Source: an uncultured Spirochaetaceae bacterium
GTDB taxonomy: Bacteria > Spirochaetota > Spirochaetia > Treponematales > Treponemataceae
Length of the DNA: 44,384 nucleotides
Direction of reading: 5' to 3'
NCBI GenBank assembly: GCA_902766125.1
Contig: CACXCG010000053.1
Coordinates: 1 to 44,384, forward strand
Below are positions 17,701 to 25,947 of the stretch, one piece after another (the stretch's first letter is position 1; every line of letters starts with the position of its first letter). The position numbers and the translations under genes are program-made. A model generated the notes under the pieces. The model was not told where the DNA came from. It worked only from the letters and a program-made list of their open reading frames with translations, and searched no databases.

Positions 17701-19076
17701 AGGAAACAAACACTTCTACAATCGATGCAGCCCTTCAGGAAGTTACGCTGTGGAAAAAGCGCATGAGCCAGCAGTTTGACGAAAGTTCAAAAGACTTTGA
17801 AGAACAGCTTAGAAAACTTGCTGATGAAAGCACCGAAAAACTGAATGAACTTGACGAAAAAACAAGTGATGAACGTGAACGCCTTGCTTCAAGCATCGTG
17901 CAGATGCAGCAGACGGTAAAATCAGCATTGCAGGAATACGAGGTAAAATCTGCAGAAGTTATAAACGGTCTGCAAAAGCAGTATGATGACATGCGGGTTC
18001 AGACTCAGCGTGATGTTGAAAATCAGATTGAAGAAACGGGTAAAGAAATCCGTGCACTCAGCAAAGAAGTTAAAACGCTTTCTGAGCAGGAAAAGACAAA
18101 TCATCACAAGATTATTTCTAAGCTTGATAACGATACCAATGACCTGCAGCTGCGTATTGATGACATCAACAAGAGTGTCGCACGCTTTGTGGAACAGTCT
18201 AAGGTATTTGACAAAGCAGACATGCTTAAGACTCAGCTTGACGGTTCTATTGCAGAACTTAAAGAAAGCATCAACGACGTTGCTTCTTACCGCGGAGTTA
18301 TTGATGACCTTAACAAGCGCATGGACGGCCTTAACAAAATGCACGATGATGTTTCGCGCAAAGTGTCTGCGTTTGGAACAGAAAAAGGCCGTATTGACGG
18401 AATGGAAGAACAGTTCCGCCGCCTGATTGCATTAAGTCAGTCTATGGACGCAAAGATTCAGGACCTTACCGAAACAAGCGACAACCTGGTTAACATGCAG
18501 ATGACTGTCCGCTCGTTCCAGGAAACCCTTGCCGGAATCCAGAGCCGCTATGACCGCATAGAAAAGAAGGGTGAAACGATTGACCGTGTTGCAGCAGATG
18601 TAGATAAGACATTTGAACGCGTAGAAGCCCTGCAGTCACGCCTTACCGACTGTAACCGTCAGGTAGAATCTATGCCGCGTGAAATTGCAGCTGTACAGGG
18701 AGACATTGATGCCATCCTTAAGAATTCAGAACGCATCAGTGACACAGTAGATAAGCTTTCTTCACTGCAGGCGTTAGTTGATGAAACTCAGGCTCAGATT
18801 GATTCCATGAATGAATCCCGTAAGGGTATTCTGAATACAGAAGAACGTCTGCAGAAACTTGCTGCTGCTGCCGATGAACAGATTAAACTGCTGCAGACTA
18901 TTTCTAAAGCAAATGTTGCAAAAAAAGCTCCTGCTAAGGGAGGAAACATAACTCCTCAGCTGCGTGAAACTGTAATTGCACTGCGCCGTAAGGGATGGCC
19001 TGCAGAAGAAATTGCAGACAGATGTAAACTTACGATAGGAGAAGTTAACCTGATTCTTGATTTGGGTTCAGAGTAA
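14739..19076 (+). CDS. Giant membrane-anchored coiled-coil protein (SpiroCoCo-like)
   Basis: A 1445-residue protein. An N-terminal hydrophobic helix (about 3-22) with positive residues after it would anchor the protein with its bulk in the cytoplasm. Residues ~30-1380 are almost continuous heptad-rich coiled coil, full of Glu, Lys, Gln and Leu, with recurring 'ALNEELxxRTxxLxxE'-like units around 290-420. The last ~45 residues (ITPQLRETVIALRRKG...EEIADRCKLTIGEVNLIL) read as a helix-turn-helix. Anchor, long coil and terminal HTH match what is annotated in spirochaetes as the SpiroCoCo family; the name is from memory and the function is not established. The start is GTG with a loose GGTGGG upstream. 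A role linking envelope to nucleoid or acting as a cytoskeletal filament is inference. Confidence 0.85.
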   Translation: MTGAILLAIMLSVALSAVVCVMFRRFDKDQKTLEKLKRYADMRQEEFDKYFRGRADELTVLKSDLDTTQVKASATVRALKQEQEQFEQDAKDLSKPIEAVARIEEQLSAYDKVIRNLMQMTAAVEENLQKVKNEADIVNQLNSRLDLQKRTVDAIEKRIPSLTTQFAETNNQQLKAMGTDLLAQYEKRAQALDGSTAQAVKEHKQLLDKIHADIKAAYSDASVKAQSLEDETFKQLAARSEAQNNALVKELTAQNKQLVALMEGKIRETQKSIQEQAAAFNANIDAQSKELESEFKKKTGSFTQNLAERTSVLTSDFEKKLNDLEAQLKDRTSTLSTEFNERSKQLDEAIKTKTNALAAEIKTKTGDLDSVMRKTLSDLALNVKESTAKSTQQVNTLTSSVAQGLDEKVKALSAEIQNRNAELSAELADFTNGMQEQIRSLSQSLSSEFNDSHSDAEREIHQRLDAISERIEERAAILEDELSRKTSAVDSEALIKLEQVETSVDQSLDRVRQTAEQLGSVADETDRKVNSLREAFDKQIARASAELASELEDSNSKIQDMRATFEKEIQKITDQLSTEATDNTQRLAQVQAQLDTQAEQLASRYNGLFEKAMEDAELKESAAYEKFQTLSTANIEKYKTSVQGHLNDIKADVEQQTKDMLDSMDKLKTQYAQVRLEGEQSIEDIAERVRENSQQLEQLSASVRSQVGQFDSELAEAMRSVSADYENKQAKFLSGLDAQLSVYKKEFEARIRKLSAVSNDADKLEGALRKLMEQAQKKVLTDFEHFTAALNKQQSDFESDFLQDASKLQVELEGVEKGLEELKAKSYSNVSSKLKLFEDAFAGDLKKREDALDDQLSQWKHGFDSKIEVFSDEYEQHRRALEAKYSEELKKRLAEMQGKNIEQQVKFQEAVQAQQAEIRSQIGSVENLLNDFMEQYRADLKSTSDHAEALLKEATDAYNQRVNEQLAKNEKSIASEIEVFTDSLREKQETNTSTIDAALQEVTLWKKRMSQQFDESSKDFEEQLRKLADESTEKLNELDEKTSDERERLASSIVQMQQTVKSALQEYEVKSAEVINGLQKQYDDMRVQTQRDVENQIEETGKEIRALSKEVKTLSEQEKTNHHKIISKLDNDTNDLQLRIDDINKSVARFVEQSKVFDKADMLKTQLDGSIAELKESINDVASYRGVIDDLNKRMDGLNKMHDDVSRKVSAFGTEKGRIDGMEEQFRRLIALSQSMDAKIQDLTETSDNLVNMQMTVRSFQETLAGIQSRYDRIEKKGETIDRVAADVDKTFERVEALQSRLTDCNRQVESMPREIAAVQGDIDAILKNSERISDTVDKLSSLQALVDETQAQIDSMNESRKGILNTEERLQKLAAAADEQIKLLQTISKANVAKKAPAKGGNITPQLRETVIALRRKGWPAEEIADRCKLTIGEVNLILDLGSE

Positions 19077-19078
19077 TA

Positions 19079-20305
19079 CTAACGGTATAAAAGGCAAGTG
19101 CAGGTTGCTTTTACAGCCTGTCCTTGTCCTATACTGCCCAAGCCTTCACCAGTCTTTGCTTTAACAAATACATTTTGTTCCGGTATGTTAAGGATGTGCG
19201 CAATGGAAGCGCATACAGCCTGCCGGTAAGGCAGAAACTTTGGCTTTTCCAGTTCAATTACACAGTCAAGGTTTGCAATGGTCCAGCCCTGTTTCTGAAT
19301 ATCAGTCCATACTGTTTTTAATAGTTGTACTGAATCTGCATCTTTCCATTTTGCATCTTCCGGGGGAAAATACGAACCTATATCGCCCAGACCGCTTGCA
19401 CCCAAAAGAGCGTCAGTAATGGCATGCAGTACGACATCTCCGTCAGAGTGTCCGTCTTCGCCTTTGTCAAACGCAATTTCAACTCCGCCTAACAAAAGTT
19501 TTCGTCCGCTTACCAGACGGTGTATATCAATTCCTAAGCCCGTATGAATGTCTGTCTGCATAGTTGTTCCTAAGTCTGATTGGTAGGTTATTTTTGTGTT
19601 GTGTATGTCGCCTTCTGCAAGGTGTACTTTTATTCCACCTGTTATGCCGGGAAATGCATCCCACACTTCGGTGTCATCGGTTACGGTAAGGTTTTGTTCC
19701 TGTGTTTTTGCATGACAGTCCAGTAACGGTTTGAATAAAAAGACCTGCGGTGTCTGAACTGCTGCAAGTGTTTCACGTACTAAATGTTTTTCAATTGTCT
19801 GCTGGCTGTCTTTTTGCTTGAAGGTGTCTACTGCATTTACAAAGGGAACTGCGGCTCCGTATTGCATTGCACAGTCAAGTACGCGTTTGATTACCGGTTC
19901 TGTTATGAAAGGACGTGCTCCGTCATGAATTGCAACAAGCGCTTTGTCAGAAGGAGAAAACTGTTTTTGTAATGCACATAGGGCATTGTATACCGACTGA
20001 CTGCGGGTTGCTCCACCGGTAACGGTTATAAGCTGCGTATTGTTTTGTGTAAGTAAATGCTGTACCTGTTCGTCGCGTAACAGACTGTCTTTTATAAGAT
20101 TATCCTGTCCTTTGGGGACGGTAACTGCGAGTGCGGAAAATTGGGCTGTCTGTAAAAAAGGAAGGGTTGCTTTTGCAAGTACAGTTGAATTGCCAAGCGG
20201 CAGCAGTTCTTTTTTTACGCCACCCATTCGTGACGAAGAGCCTGCTGCCATGACAATTAAAAAGAGCGGAGTAGAGGAAGACGCATTACTCGTCGTCTTC
20301 GTCAT
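19079..20305 (-). CDS. ispDF: Bifunctional IspD-IspF (MEP isoprenoid pathway)
   Basis: A 408-residue fusion. Residues ~13-245 are IspD (2-C-methyl-D-erythritol 4-phosphate cytidylyltransferase): nucleotide-binding AAGSSSRMG, IHDGARP near 127-132 and VQTPQVF near 183-189. Residues ~253-408 are IspF (MECDP synthase), with zinc ligands Asp260 and His262 (GIDIH) and His294, and the GHSDGDV motif. The pathway order is IspD, IspE, IspF; the fusion of non-consecutive steps is well known in several bacterial groups. The first Lys of the classical IspD loop is replaced within VKKELL, a tolerable variation. The gene starts inside the end of carD (20-bp overlap), so it is translationally coupled to it. 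It ends 2 bp from the convergent coiled-coil gene. Confidence 0.95.
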   Translation of the reverse strand: MTKTTSNASSSTPLFLIVMAAGSSSRMGGVKKELLPLGNSTVLAKATLPFLQTAQFSALAVTVPKGQDNLIKDSLLRDEQVQHLLTQNNTQLITVTGGATRSQSVYNALCALQKQFSPSDKALVAIHDGARPFITEPVIKRVLDCAMQYGAAVPFVNAVDTFKQKDSQQTIEKHLVRETLAAVQTPQVFLFKPLLDCHAKTQEQNLTVTDDTEVWDAFPGITGGIKVHLAEGDIHNTKITYQSDLGTTMQTDIHTGLGIDIHRLVSGRKLLLGGVEIAFDKGEDGHSDGDVVLHAITDALLGASGLGDIGSYFPPEDAKWKDADSVQLLKTVWTDIQKQGWTIANLDCVIELEKPKFLPYRQAVCASIAHILNIPEQNVFVKAKTGEGLGSIGQGQAVKATCTCLLYR

Positions 20306-20936
20306 CTAAATCTCCATCATCATCGTCGTCATCATCGCGTCCGCGTGAGTTCTTGTCGTCATCAAGATCGGTGAATTCATCATCTTCATCATCGTCATCA
20401 TCAATAAGAAGATTTTTCTTTTCGGCACGAGCTCCCAGCGGTTCAAGCTTTGCGTGTAACAGCGCTTCTACTTCTTTAACGGGTTTTCCCATTGCTTCTG
20501 CTATTTCGTCTTCGAGCAGTTTTTTTGCACTGTCATACAGTTTGCGTTCAAGAATAGGAAGTTCCTTTACCTTAGAGCGGTGGTACAGACAGCGTACAAT
20601 AGATGCAATGTCCTGAATGGTACCTTTCTTCAAAAGTTCAAGGTTCATCTGATAACGCAGCTTCCAGTCTGAGGTCGGCGGTTCAAATTCATCGCCAATC
20701 ATGTTGAGTGCTTTCTGTGCTTGAGAAGCAGAGACGATAGAACGAATGCCCAGTTCTGTAGCTTTGGTAACGGGTACCATAACAGTCATGTCAGATACTT
20801 CTACATAAATCTTGTAGTAGTATACCTGCTGACCCTGAAAGTCCCGTTTGAAAATTTCGGTGATTTTGCCTACACCCTGACTGGGGTAGACAATCTTTTG
20901 ATTTACTGCAAATTCAGTCTTTGGTTTTCCTGCCAT
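20286..20936 (-). CDS. carD: CarD-like RNA polymerase-binding transcription factor
   Basis: A 216-residue protein. Residues ~8-70 form the CarD/TRCF RNA-polymerase-interacting Tudor-like domain (VNQKIVYPSQGVGKITEI...). Residues ~75-170 form the helical DNA-contacting domain, and the last ~40 residues are an Asp/Glu-rich tail broken by one short basic patch (KNSRGR). CarD proteins stabilise the open promoter complex, especially at rRNA and other strong promoters. The acidic tail is longer than in mycobacterial CarD and could regulate DNA contact; that is inference. The start has no good Shine-Dalgarno sequence; a TTGTAT-17-TATAAT promoter ends 9 nt before the ATG. The tail overlaps the ispDF start. 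Confidence 0.93.
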   Translation of the reverse strand: MAGKPKTEFAVNQKIVYPSQGVGKITEIFKRDFQGQQVYYYKIYVEVSDMTVMVPVTKATELGIRSIVSASQAQKALNMIGDEFEPPTSDWKLRYQMNLELLKKGTIQDIASIVRCLYHRSKVKELPILERKLYDSAKKLLEDEIAEAMGKPVKEVEALLHAKLEPLGARAEKKNLLIDDDDDEDDEFTDLDDDKNSRGRDDDDDDDGDLDDEDDE

Positions 20937-20945
20937 GATGTATCC

Positions 20946-20974
20946 ATTATATCACAAAAAACAGAAAAATACAA
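20946..20974 (-). promoter_or_regulatory. carD promoter (-35 TTGTAT, -10 TATAAT)
   Basis: On the minus strand TTGTAT (20974-20969) and a perfect TATAAT (20951-20946) have a 17-bp spacer. Only 9 nt separate the -10 from the ATG at 20936, so the leader would be about 0-3 nt. Confidence 0.7.
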
Positions 20975-20992
20975 TTGTTTTAAAATAATAAA

Positions 20993-21012
20993 GGGGCTGC
21001 AAAAGCAACCCC
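20993..21012 (-). terminator. Intrinsic terminator of adk
   Basis: On the minus strand GGGGTTGC and GCAGCCCC form an 8-bp stem (one G-U pair) with a TTTT loop. It is followed by a T-rich but interrupted tract, located 15 bp after the adk stop and before the carD promoter. Confidence 0.75.
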
Positions 21013-21027
21013 TCTGTGTGTTACCGC

Positions 21028-21660
21028 TTATTTTGCGGGATACAGTTTTTTGAAGTCAACCAGAACTTCTGAACTGTCACGGGCACTGTTGATGTCCGTC
21101 AGTTTGTTCAGGTTGCGGTAGAAACCGATGAGCGGTTCTGTCTGCTCGCGGTATACCTTAAGACGGTTGGTAATTGATTCCAGCTTGTCGTCGTCACGGG
21201 TATACAGTTCTCCGCCACAGGCATCACATTTTCCTTCAACTTTTGTAGGATGGAATTTGATGTTGTAGATGGCACCGCATGCACGGCAAATGCGGCGGTT
21301 AGACAGACGGGCAATAATCAGTTCGTCATCAACTTCAAAGTTTACGACTTTTACATCGCCCTTGAGCTTTTCAAACATTTCTGCCTGTGGAATCGTGCGG
21401 GGGAATCCGTCAAGAATAAAACCGTTCTTGCAGTCATCTTTTGCAATGCGGTCCTGAACCAGCTGACAGGTAATTTCATCGCTTACCAGTCCGCCTGCGT
21501 CAATGATTGCCTTGACTTTCTTGCCAAGTTCAGTCTGATTTTTGATGTTTTCGCGGAAGATGTCTCCTGTTGAAATGTGAGGAATCTTGTAATCCTGTGC
21601 AACCTGAGCTGCAAGTGTTCCTTTTCCCGCTCCGGGAGGTCCTAAGAAGATAAAATTCAT
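21028..21660 (-). CDS. adk: Adenylate kinase with zinc-type LID
   Basis: A 210-residue enzyme interconverting ATP + AMP and 2 ADP. The P-loop GPPGAGKGT lies at residues ~7-15, followed by the AMP-binding region (STGDIFR), GFPRTIPQ and the LID. The LID contains a four-cysteine zinc site (CRAC...CDAC), the structural zinc form. The ATG at 21660 is chosen because MNFIFLGPPG is the family's usual start and an AGGAG lies 8 bases upstream; the frame is open further up but without support. It has its own promoter overlapping the end of rarA and a terminator downstream, so it can be a single-gene unit. Confidence 0.96.
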   Translation of the reverse strand: MNFIFLGPPGAGKGTLAAQVAQDYKIPHISTGDIFRENIKNQTELGKKVKAIIDAGGLVSDEITCQLVQDRIAKDDCKNGFILDGFPRTIPQAEMFEKLKGDVKVVNFEVDDELIIARLSNRRICRACGAIYNIKFHPTKVEGKCDACGGELYTRDDDKLESITNRLKVYREQTEPLIGFYRNLNKLTDINSARDSSEVLVDFKKLYPAK

Positions 21661-21690
21661 TATGTGTTCTCCTAAAAATAATATGCTACT

Positions 21691-21719
21691 ATTGTACACC
21701 CTATTTGCTTAATCGACAA
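21691..21719 (-). promoter_or_regulatory. adk promoter (-35 TTGTCG, -10 TACAAT)
   Basis: On the minus strand TTGTCG (21719-21714) and TACAAT (21696-21691) have a 17-bp spacer, overlapping the last codons of rarA. Transcription should begin near 21684, leaving a ~24-nt leader that holds AGGAGA. Confidence 0.65.
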
Positions 21720-24109
21720 GTGTATAATGCGTAGGGCGTGTTCCAGGTAACGGCGGTATTTTTTGTTGCCGCTGTAAGAAGCTGCTGAATGCGTACCGCC
21801 GTCTCTTTGCCAAGTACAGATCGTATGTGTGAGCCGTACTGACTTTCACTTGAAAACCAGCGTTCAATTTCTTCTGCAGAAAGATGGCGCTGTTCACTCA
21901 GTGTATCGATTGTCATTCCTACAGAGAGACCTGAGGCGGTAAGCGTTTGTTCTATGCTTTCTGCACTAAAGCTGAAGAGCGGATTTTCGTTTTCCGTAAA
22001 GAATGAGTTTTCTGCTTCGTCAAACTGCTGTGCAAGCTGTGCGTCTGTGGCATGTAGGTATTTTGAAAGATGCTGTCCTTCTTTGGGAATGCGCTGCGAA
22101 AGAATTACAACTGCATCCGGTGCAAGCAGGGCAGGAATATCTTTGTTAAGCGCCTGTTCTTCGTCAAAGGCAATGTCACGCTGAGCATTTTTATTTCCGC
22201 TGAATGCAAACTGAATATTTTTTGCAAGGTTTTCTGCATCTTCCGGTTTTGCAATCATGTCGCGTAACAGAAGCCGGTCAAACTGTACGTCGTTAAACAA
22301 AAGCGATGCGTTTGCTATGGCGTTGTTTGAAAGCGTTGCATCCTGCGGTAACAGTGCGACCTGCGGTTTATCCAGCTGCGACAGGGTTGTGGCATACTGA
22401 TCAATGAGAGTTTTTGACTGAGCACTTCTGCAGACGGCACAGGTGGTTCCTTCTGCGGTAAGACGGACACATTCAAAGGTAAGCAGCATATCATCTGCAT
22501 TCCAGACTAATACGCGGTGATGGCGCAGAATGTGAGCACACTGCATGATGCTGTTTCTGAGCGTTAACAGTGACTGTGCGCGGGTTGTTTCCAGGCGTGA
22601 CATCCAGCTGCGTTGTGCGCGGTCAAGGATTGCAGACTTCTGTTTGTTTTCGGGACTGTAGGTAAGGTTTTCTTCTTTTTTTTCAGAGCCACCCTTAAAG
22701 TGTGCCTTCATCCACCAGTCACCGATGGGGTTTACCTGCTGTCCTATAAATCCTGTTTCTATGAGGGAAGCAATCTGAGCTTCTCTTCTGCTTAAGACTT
22801 CTTCGTGAATATTTGCTTCGTAGCCCTGAGTGCTTGGCGTATAAAATACTCTGCCGACAAGTGCATCGGGAAGGTACTGCTGTGCAACCCAGTGGTCGCG
22901 GTATGCGTGCGGATACAGATATCCTGCTCCGTGCCCAAATCCTTCTGCATCGCGGCTTGCATCCTTTAAGTGATTGGGAACATCTGCATCTTCTTTTTCT
23001 ACCGAGGCCAGTGCATCAAAGAAAGCCATACTGCTGTTTGATTTTGGTGCGGTAGAAAGATAGAGTGCTGCGTGTGCAAGAAAGTATCGTCCTTCAGGAA
23101 GTCCCACGCGGTCAAAAGCCTGAGCACAGCTTTCTACTACAGAGATTGCGTGCGGATCTGCAAGACCGGTGTCTTCGCAGGCGCTGATGAGCATTCGTCT
23201 GAAAATAAAGTGCGGGTCTTCTCCAGCTTTTACCATGCGTGCAAGCCAGTAACAGGCTGCATCAGGGTCGCGTCCCCGTAAGCTTTTTATGAATGCACTT
23301 ATGATGTCGTAATGGTAATCTCCGTCGCGGTCGTAGAGTACTACTTTTTTCTGAATGGACTCTTCGGCTGCTTCTTTGCTTATGTAGATAGTGCTTCCCC
23401 ACGAGGGAACCGGCGGTTTTGCAGTCGGAGCCCAGACTTCCGGTGTGGTTTCTACGGCAAGCTCCAGTGCATTCAAAAGACTTCGTGCATCACCGTTTGC
23501 GGTATCTACCAAGTGTTCCAGCGCGCCTGTTTCAAATTCGACTTTCCAGTGTCCGTATCCGCGTTCAACATCCTGTAGTGCCTGTTGAGCTGCTTTCAGT
23601 AAATCATCACGGGTAAGCGGTTTAAGCTGAAAGACACGACTGCGGGAAACAAGTGCTTTGTTAACTTCAAAGAAGGGATTTTCTGTTGTTGCGCCAATAA
23701 GAATGATGGTGCCGTTTTCTACCCAGGGAAGCAGTGCGTCCTGCTGACTTTTGTTCCAGCGGTGAACTTCATCAACAAAAAGAATGGTCTTTCTTGAGTA
23801 CAGCTTTCGCTGGTCGTCTGCATCCTGTATTGCTTTGCGTATGTCTGCAACACCGGTAAGCACTGCATTAAGTGTAATAAAATTAGAACTAGTGTGATTT
23901 GCTATAACGCGTGCAAGGGTTGTCTTTCCGCTTCCGGGCGGTCCGTAGAAAATAACGGAGGTAAGCTGATCTGCTGCAATGGCACGGCGTAACAGTCTGC
24001 CTTTACCGACAATATGGTCCTGTCCAATGTATTCGTCGAGTGTGCGTGGCCGCATGCGGGCTGCAAGTGGTTCGTGAGTTCCTGCAGTCTGTTCAAACAG
24101 GTCAGCCAT
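21701..24109 (-). CDS. rarA: RarA/MgsA-type AAA+ ATPase with long C-terminal extension
   Basis: An 802-residue protein. Residues ~1-430 are a complete RarA (MgsA/WRNIP1) unit: Walker [10 protein letters not shown] (56-64), Walker B with the unusual [14 protein letters not shown], sensor region ([11 protein letters not shown]), and then the helical tetramerisation region ([13 protein letters not shown]). RarA acts at stalled replication forks. Residues ~450-802 have no counterpart in the ~447-residue E. coli protein. They look like a divergent Rossmann/methyltransferase-like module, with a hydrophobic strand ([10 protein letters not shown]) and a later 'LLLRDM' segment, but no intact SAM-binding glycine loop is evident. 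It is the last gene of an operon with the outer-membrane-type and lipoprotein genes, 9 bp after the lipoprotein stop. Confidence 0.88.
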   Translation of the reverse strand: MADLFEQTAGTHEPLAARMRPRTLDEYIGQDHIVGKGRLLRRAIAADQLTSVIFYGPPGSGKTTLARVIANHTSSNFITLNAVLTGVADIRKAIQDADDQRKLYSRKTILFVDEVHRWNKSQQDALLPWVENGTIILIGATTENPFFEVNKALVSRSRVFQLKPLTRDDLLKAAQQALQDVERGYGHWKVEFETGALEHLVDTANGDARSLLNALELAVETTPEVWAPTAKPPVPSWGSTIYISKEAAEESIQKKVVLYDRDGDYHYDIISAFIKSLRGRDPDAACYWLARMVKAGEDPHFIFRRMLISACEDTGLADPHAISVVESCAQAFDRVGLPEGRYFLAHAALYLSTAPKSNSSMAFFDALASVEKEDADVPNHLKDASRDAEGFGHGAGYLYPHAYRDHWVAQQYLPDALVGRVFYTPSTQGYEANIHEEVLSRREAQIASLIETGFIGQQVNPIGDWWMKAHFKGGSEKKEENLTYSPENKQKSAILDRAQRSWMSRLETTRAQSLLTLRNSIMQCAHILRHHRVLVWNADDMLLTFECVRLTAEGTTCAVCRSAQSKTLIDQYATTLSQLDKPQVALLPQDATLSNNAIANASLLFNDVQFDRLLLRDMIAKPEDAENLAKNIQFAFSGNKNAQRDIAFDEEQALNKDIPALLAPDAVVILSQRIPKEGQHLSKYLHATDAQLAQQFDEAENSFFTENENPLFSFSAESIEQTLTASGLSVGMTIDTLSEQRHLSAEEIERWFSSESQYGSHIRSVLGKETAVRIQQLLTAATKNTAVTWNTPYALYTCRLSK

Positions 24110-24117
24110 GTTCTTGT

Positions 24118-25227
24118 TTAGTTACCCTTTGGTGTTGTTGAACCGTTGGCAGTTCCGTCTCGGTTCCAGGTGCCGCGTCCAGGATAGTAGGCTTTGAGTC
24201 CTATATCTTCAAAGGTTGCGTGTGAAGAAGAACCGAACGAGCCGCTGATGTTTGCCGCTGCGTAAATGTCTGTTTCTGATTCACGTGCAGTATCATCAAG
24301 TGCCAGGATTGCCGTAATGCTGTAGTTTGTTCCCATGAGCGACTGTGCGTTATTGCTGAATGCAGTGGGCGTTGACTCCAGAGAACCGTCAGCTTTTATT
24401 TTGATGCGATAGATTCCGCCGCCACGGTAACCGCTTCCGGTTGAAACGCGTTCTGTGCCGACAAGAAGATAATCTTCAGTAACTTCAAGCGAAAGAATCT
24501 TTCCGATGTTTGGAGTAATCATGTTTTCGCTGCTGTAAGAACCGTCTGTGCTCCAGTAAATGGAAGTCTGTGTAATTGAACTTGAGGTGTTAGCCATATA
24601 GTACATGGAACCAGACCAAGCTGAGGCACCTTTGAAAGCTTTTCCGTTTGAAACTGAAACGGTGTCTTCGTCTGTACCGGATACTGCAGAGCCTACGCTG
24701 CCTCCCGACAGAGTGAAAAGCTGATATTCGTCATCGCTGTTTTTTTTGCGTGCGTATGCTGCATGTGCATATTTGTCATAAACTACAGAGACAACATCAG
24801 AACTGTCTTCTATTGCAGTCCATGCAGATCCGTTGTATTTGTACAGCTGACGGCTGACATTAGTGTTGGTACCGGTATTTGTGTTCTGTTCGTAAGTAAC
24901 TTTTATGCTGTACAGGTTTGTTCCGTCTGAAGCAAGTCCAAACATTGCGCCGGGTAAACTGCCGGTCTTTGACCACTGCTGGTTATACTTTCCGCTTACA
25001 GAAGACTGCTGGGACGCTTTTTTGTAGATACGGCCTGTGTTAACGTACAGGTTTCCGTCGTGTTCCAGAAGACCTGAAATATCGCCGACAATTCCGTAAT
25101 CTTCCAGTGCAACTTCGTTATTTATGTAATAGAAAATAGGTGCGTGAATATCTTCGCAGGCACTGAACAAAACAGTTGCTGCAATAAGAGAAAGTGTTGT
25201 TACCGTGAATATAAATGAGCGCTTCAT
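24118..25227 (-). CDS. Predicted lipoprotein, repeat-containing, unknown function
   Basis: A 369-residue protein with a spirochaete-type lipoprotein signal (MKRS, hydrophobic core, LFSAC), so lipidation is expected at Cys24. The mature part is Ser-, Thr-, Gly- and Tyr-rich with recurring 'G(N/S)LYxxT' and 'SxWSGSMYY' segments about 45-60 residues apart, which suggests a beta-propeller. No enzyme motif is visible. The ATG at 25227 is preferred because the lipobox then lies at the right depth and AAGGGG sits 6 bases upstream. That ribosome binding site overlaps the stop codon of the preceding membrane-protein gene, so the two are coupled. Confidence 0.82.
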   Translation of the reverse strand: MKRSFIFTVTTLSLIAATVLFSACEDIHAPIFYYINNEVALEDYGIVGDISGLLEHDGNLYVNTGRIYKKASQQSSVSGKYNQQWSKTGSLPGAMFGLASDGTNLYSIKVTYEQNTNTGTNTNVSRQLYKYNGSAWTAIEDSSDVVSVVYDKYAHAAYARKKNSDDEYQLFTLSGGSVGSAVSGTDEDTVSVSNGKAFKGASAWSGSMYYMANTSSSITQTSIYWSTDGSYSSENMITPNIGKILSLEVTEDYLLVGTERVSTGSGYRGGGIYRIKIKADGSLESTPTAFSNNAQSLMGTNYSITAILALDDTARESETDIYAAANISGSFGSSSHATFEDIGLKAYYPGRGTWNRDGTANGSTTPKGN

Positions 25228-25237
25228 GTGTTTCCCC

Positions 25238-25834
25238 TTAGAAATAGTACCGTGCAAGCAGCGAAACGTCTATAAAATGACCTATGGCTGATTTTGAAGG
25301 ATCCTGATTGATCTGAGGCATGAACATATAGGTTATTTCTCCGCCCGCAGCCCAGTTGGAATCTATACGGTATTGAGCACCAGCCTGAGCTTCAAGAATC
25401 AGTCCGGGCCAGTACATGTATCCGTTGTATAATTCCCAGGCAAAGCCTACACCTGCCGTAAGCGGGAATTCCCACTTTTTATACTGGAACTGCCAGGTTG
25501 CCGTTGCAACGATGGGAATGTAGTTGAACACATTGCTTCCGACGGTAATGTTAAAGCCAAAACCTGCATCGCCGCCGACAGAAAAATTATCAGTCAAAAA
25601 AATATGAAAGCCAAGTCCAAACAAACCGCCGACATACATTGAAATGTCCCCGTTCTGATTAAAAAATCCCAGCGGAAACGTCGGAGAAACAGACATTTTG
25701 ATGTATTTGTCGCCCATCTGGTTGGTTGCGTAGAAAGGTTCGCGTGTGTCAGTGGTAACCGTGTCTGCATTCTGTGCGTACAGTCCTGAACAGCACAGAG
25801 TAATCAGCAGAAATAATGGAAGTAAACGTTTCAT
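25238..25834 (-). CDS. Predicted outer-membrane beta-barrel protein
   Basis: A 198-residue protein with a cleavable signal peptide (MKRLLPLF...GLYAQ, about 21 residues). The mature sequence shows alternating hydrophobic strands rich in Gly and aromatic residues and ends in the aromatic C-terminus expected of BAM substrates (ARYYF). The size fits a small 8-stranded barrel of the OmpW/OprG-like type; resemblance to treponemal proteins of that class is a guess from size and composition. The ATG at 25834 is preceded by GAGG at short spacing. It leads the operon with the lipoprotein and rarA and has a clear promoter. Confidence 0.75.
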   Translation of the reverse strand: MKRLLPLFLLITLCCSGLYAQNADTVTTDTREPFYATNQMGDKYIKMSVSPTFPLGFFNQNGDISMYVGGLFGLGFHIFLTDNFSVGGDAGFGFNITVGSNVFNYIPIVATATWQFQYKKWEFPLTAGVGFAWELYNGYMYWPGLILEAQAGAQYRIDSNWAAGGEITYMFMPQINQDPSKSAIGHFIDVSLLARYYF

Positions 25835-25879
25835 ATATCCTCTACTATGGCAATTTTTTGTCAAATTCAGTATGATGTG

Positions 25880-25908
25880 AGTATACCGTTTTTTTGCCTT
25901 GATTTCAA
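25880..25908 (-). promoter_or_regulatory. Promoter of the outer-membrane protein operon
   Basis: On the minus strand TTGAAA (25908-25903) and TATACT (25885-25880) have a 17-bp spacer. Transcription near 25873 would give a ~38-nt leader to the ATG at 25834. Confidence 0.65.
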
Positions 25909-25947
25909 TATCATCATTAAAACGAACTCTCGTACGGAAGGTTACAC

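Noticed and set aside
19087..19112. Hairpin as terminator of the coiled-coil gene
   Set aside because: AAAGGCAA/TTGCTTTT is weak, AT-rich and inside the ispDF coding sequence; not convincing.
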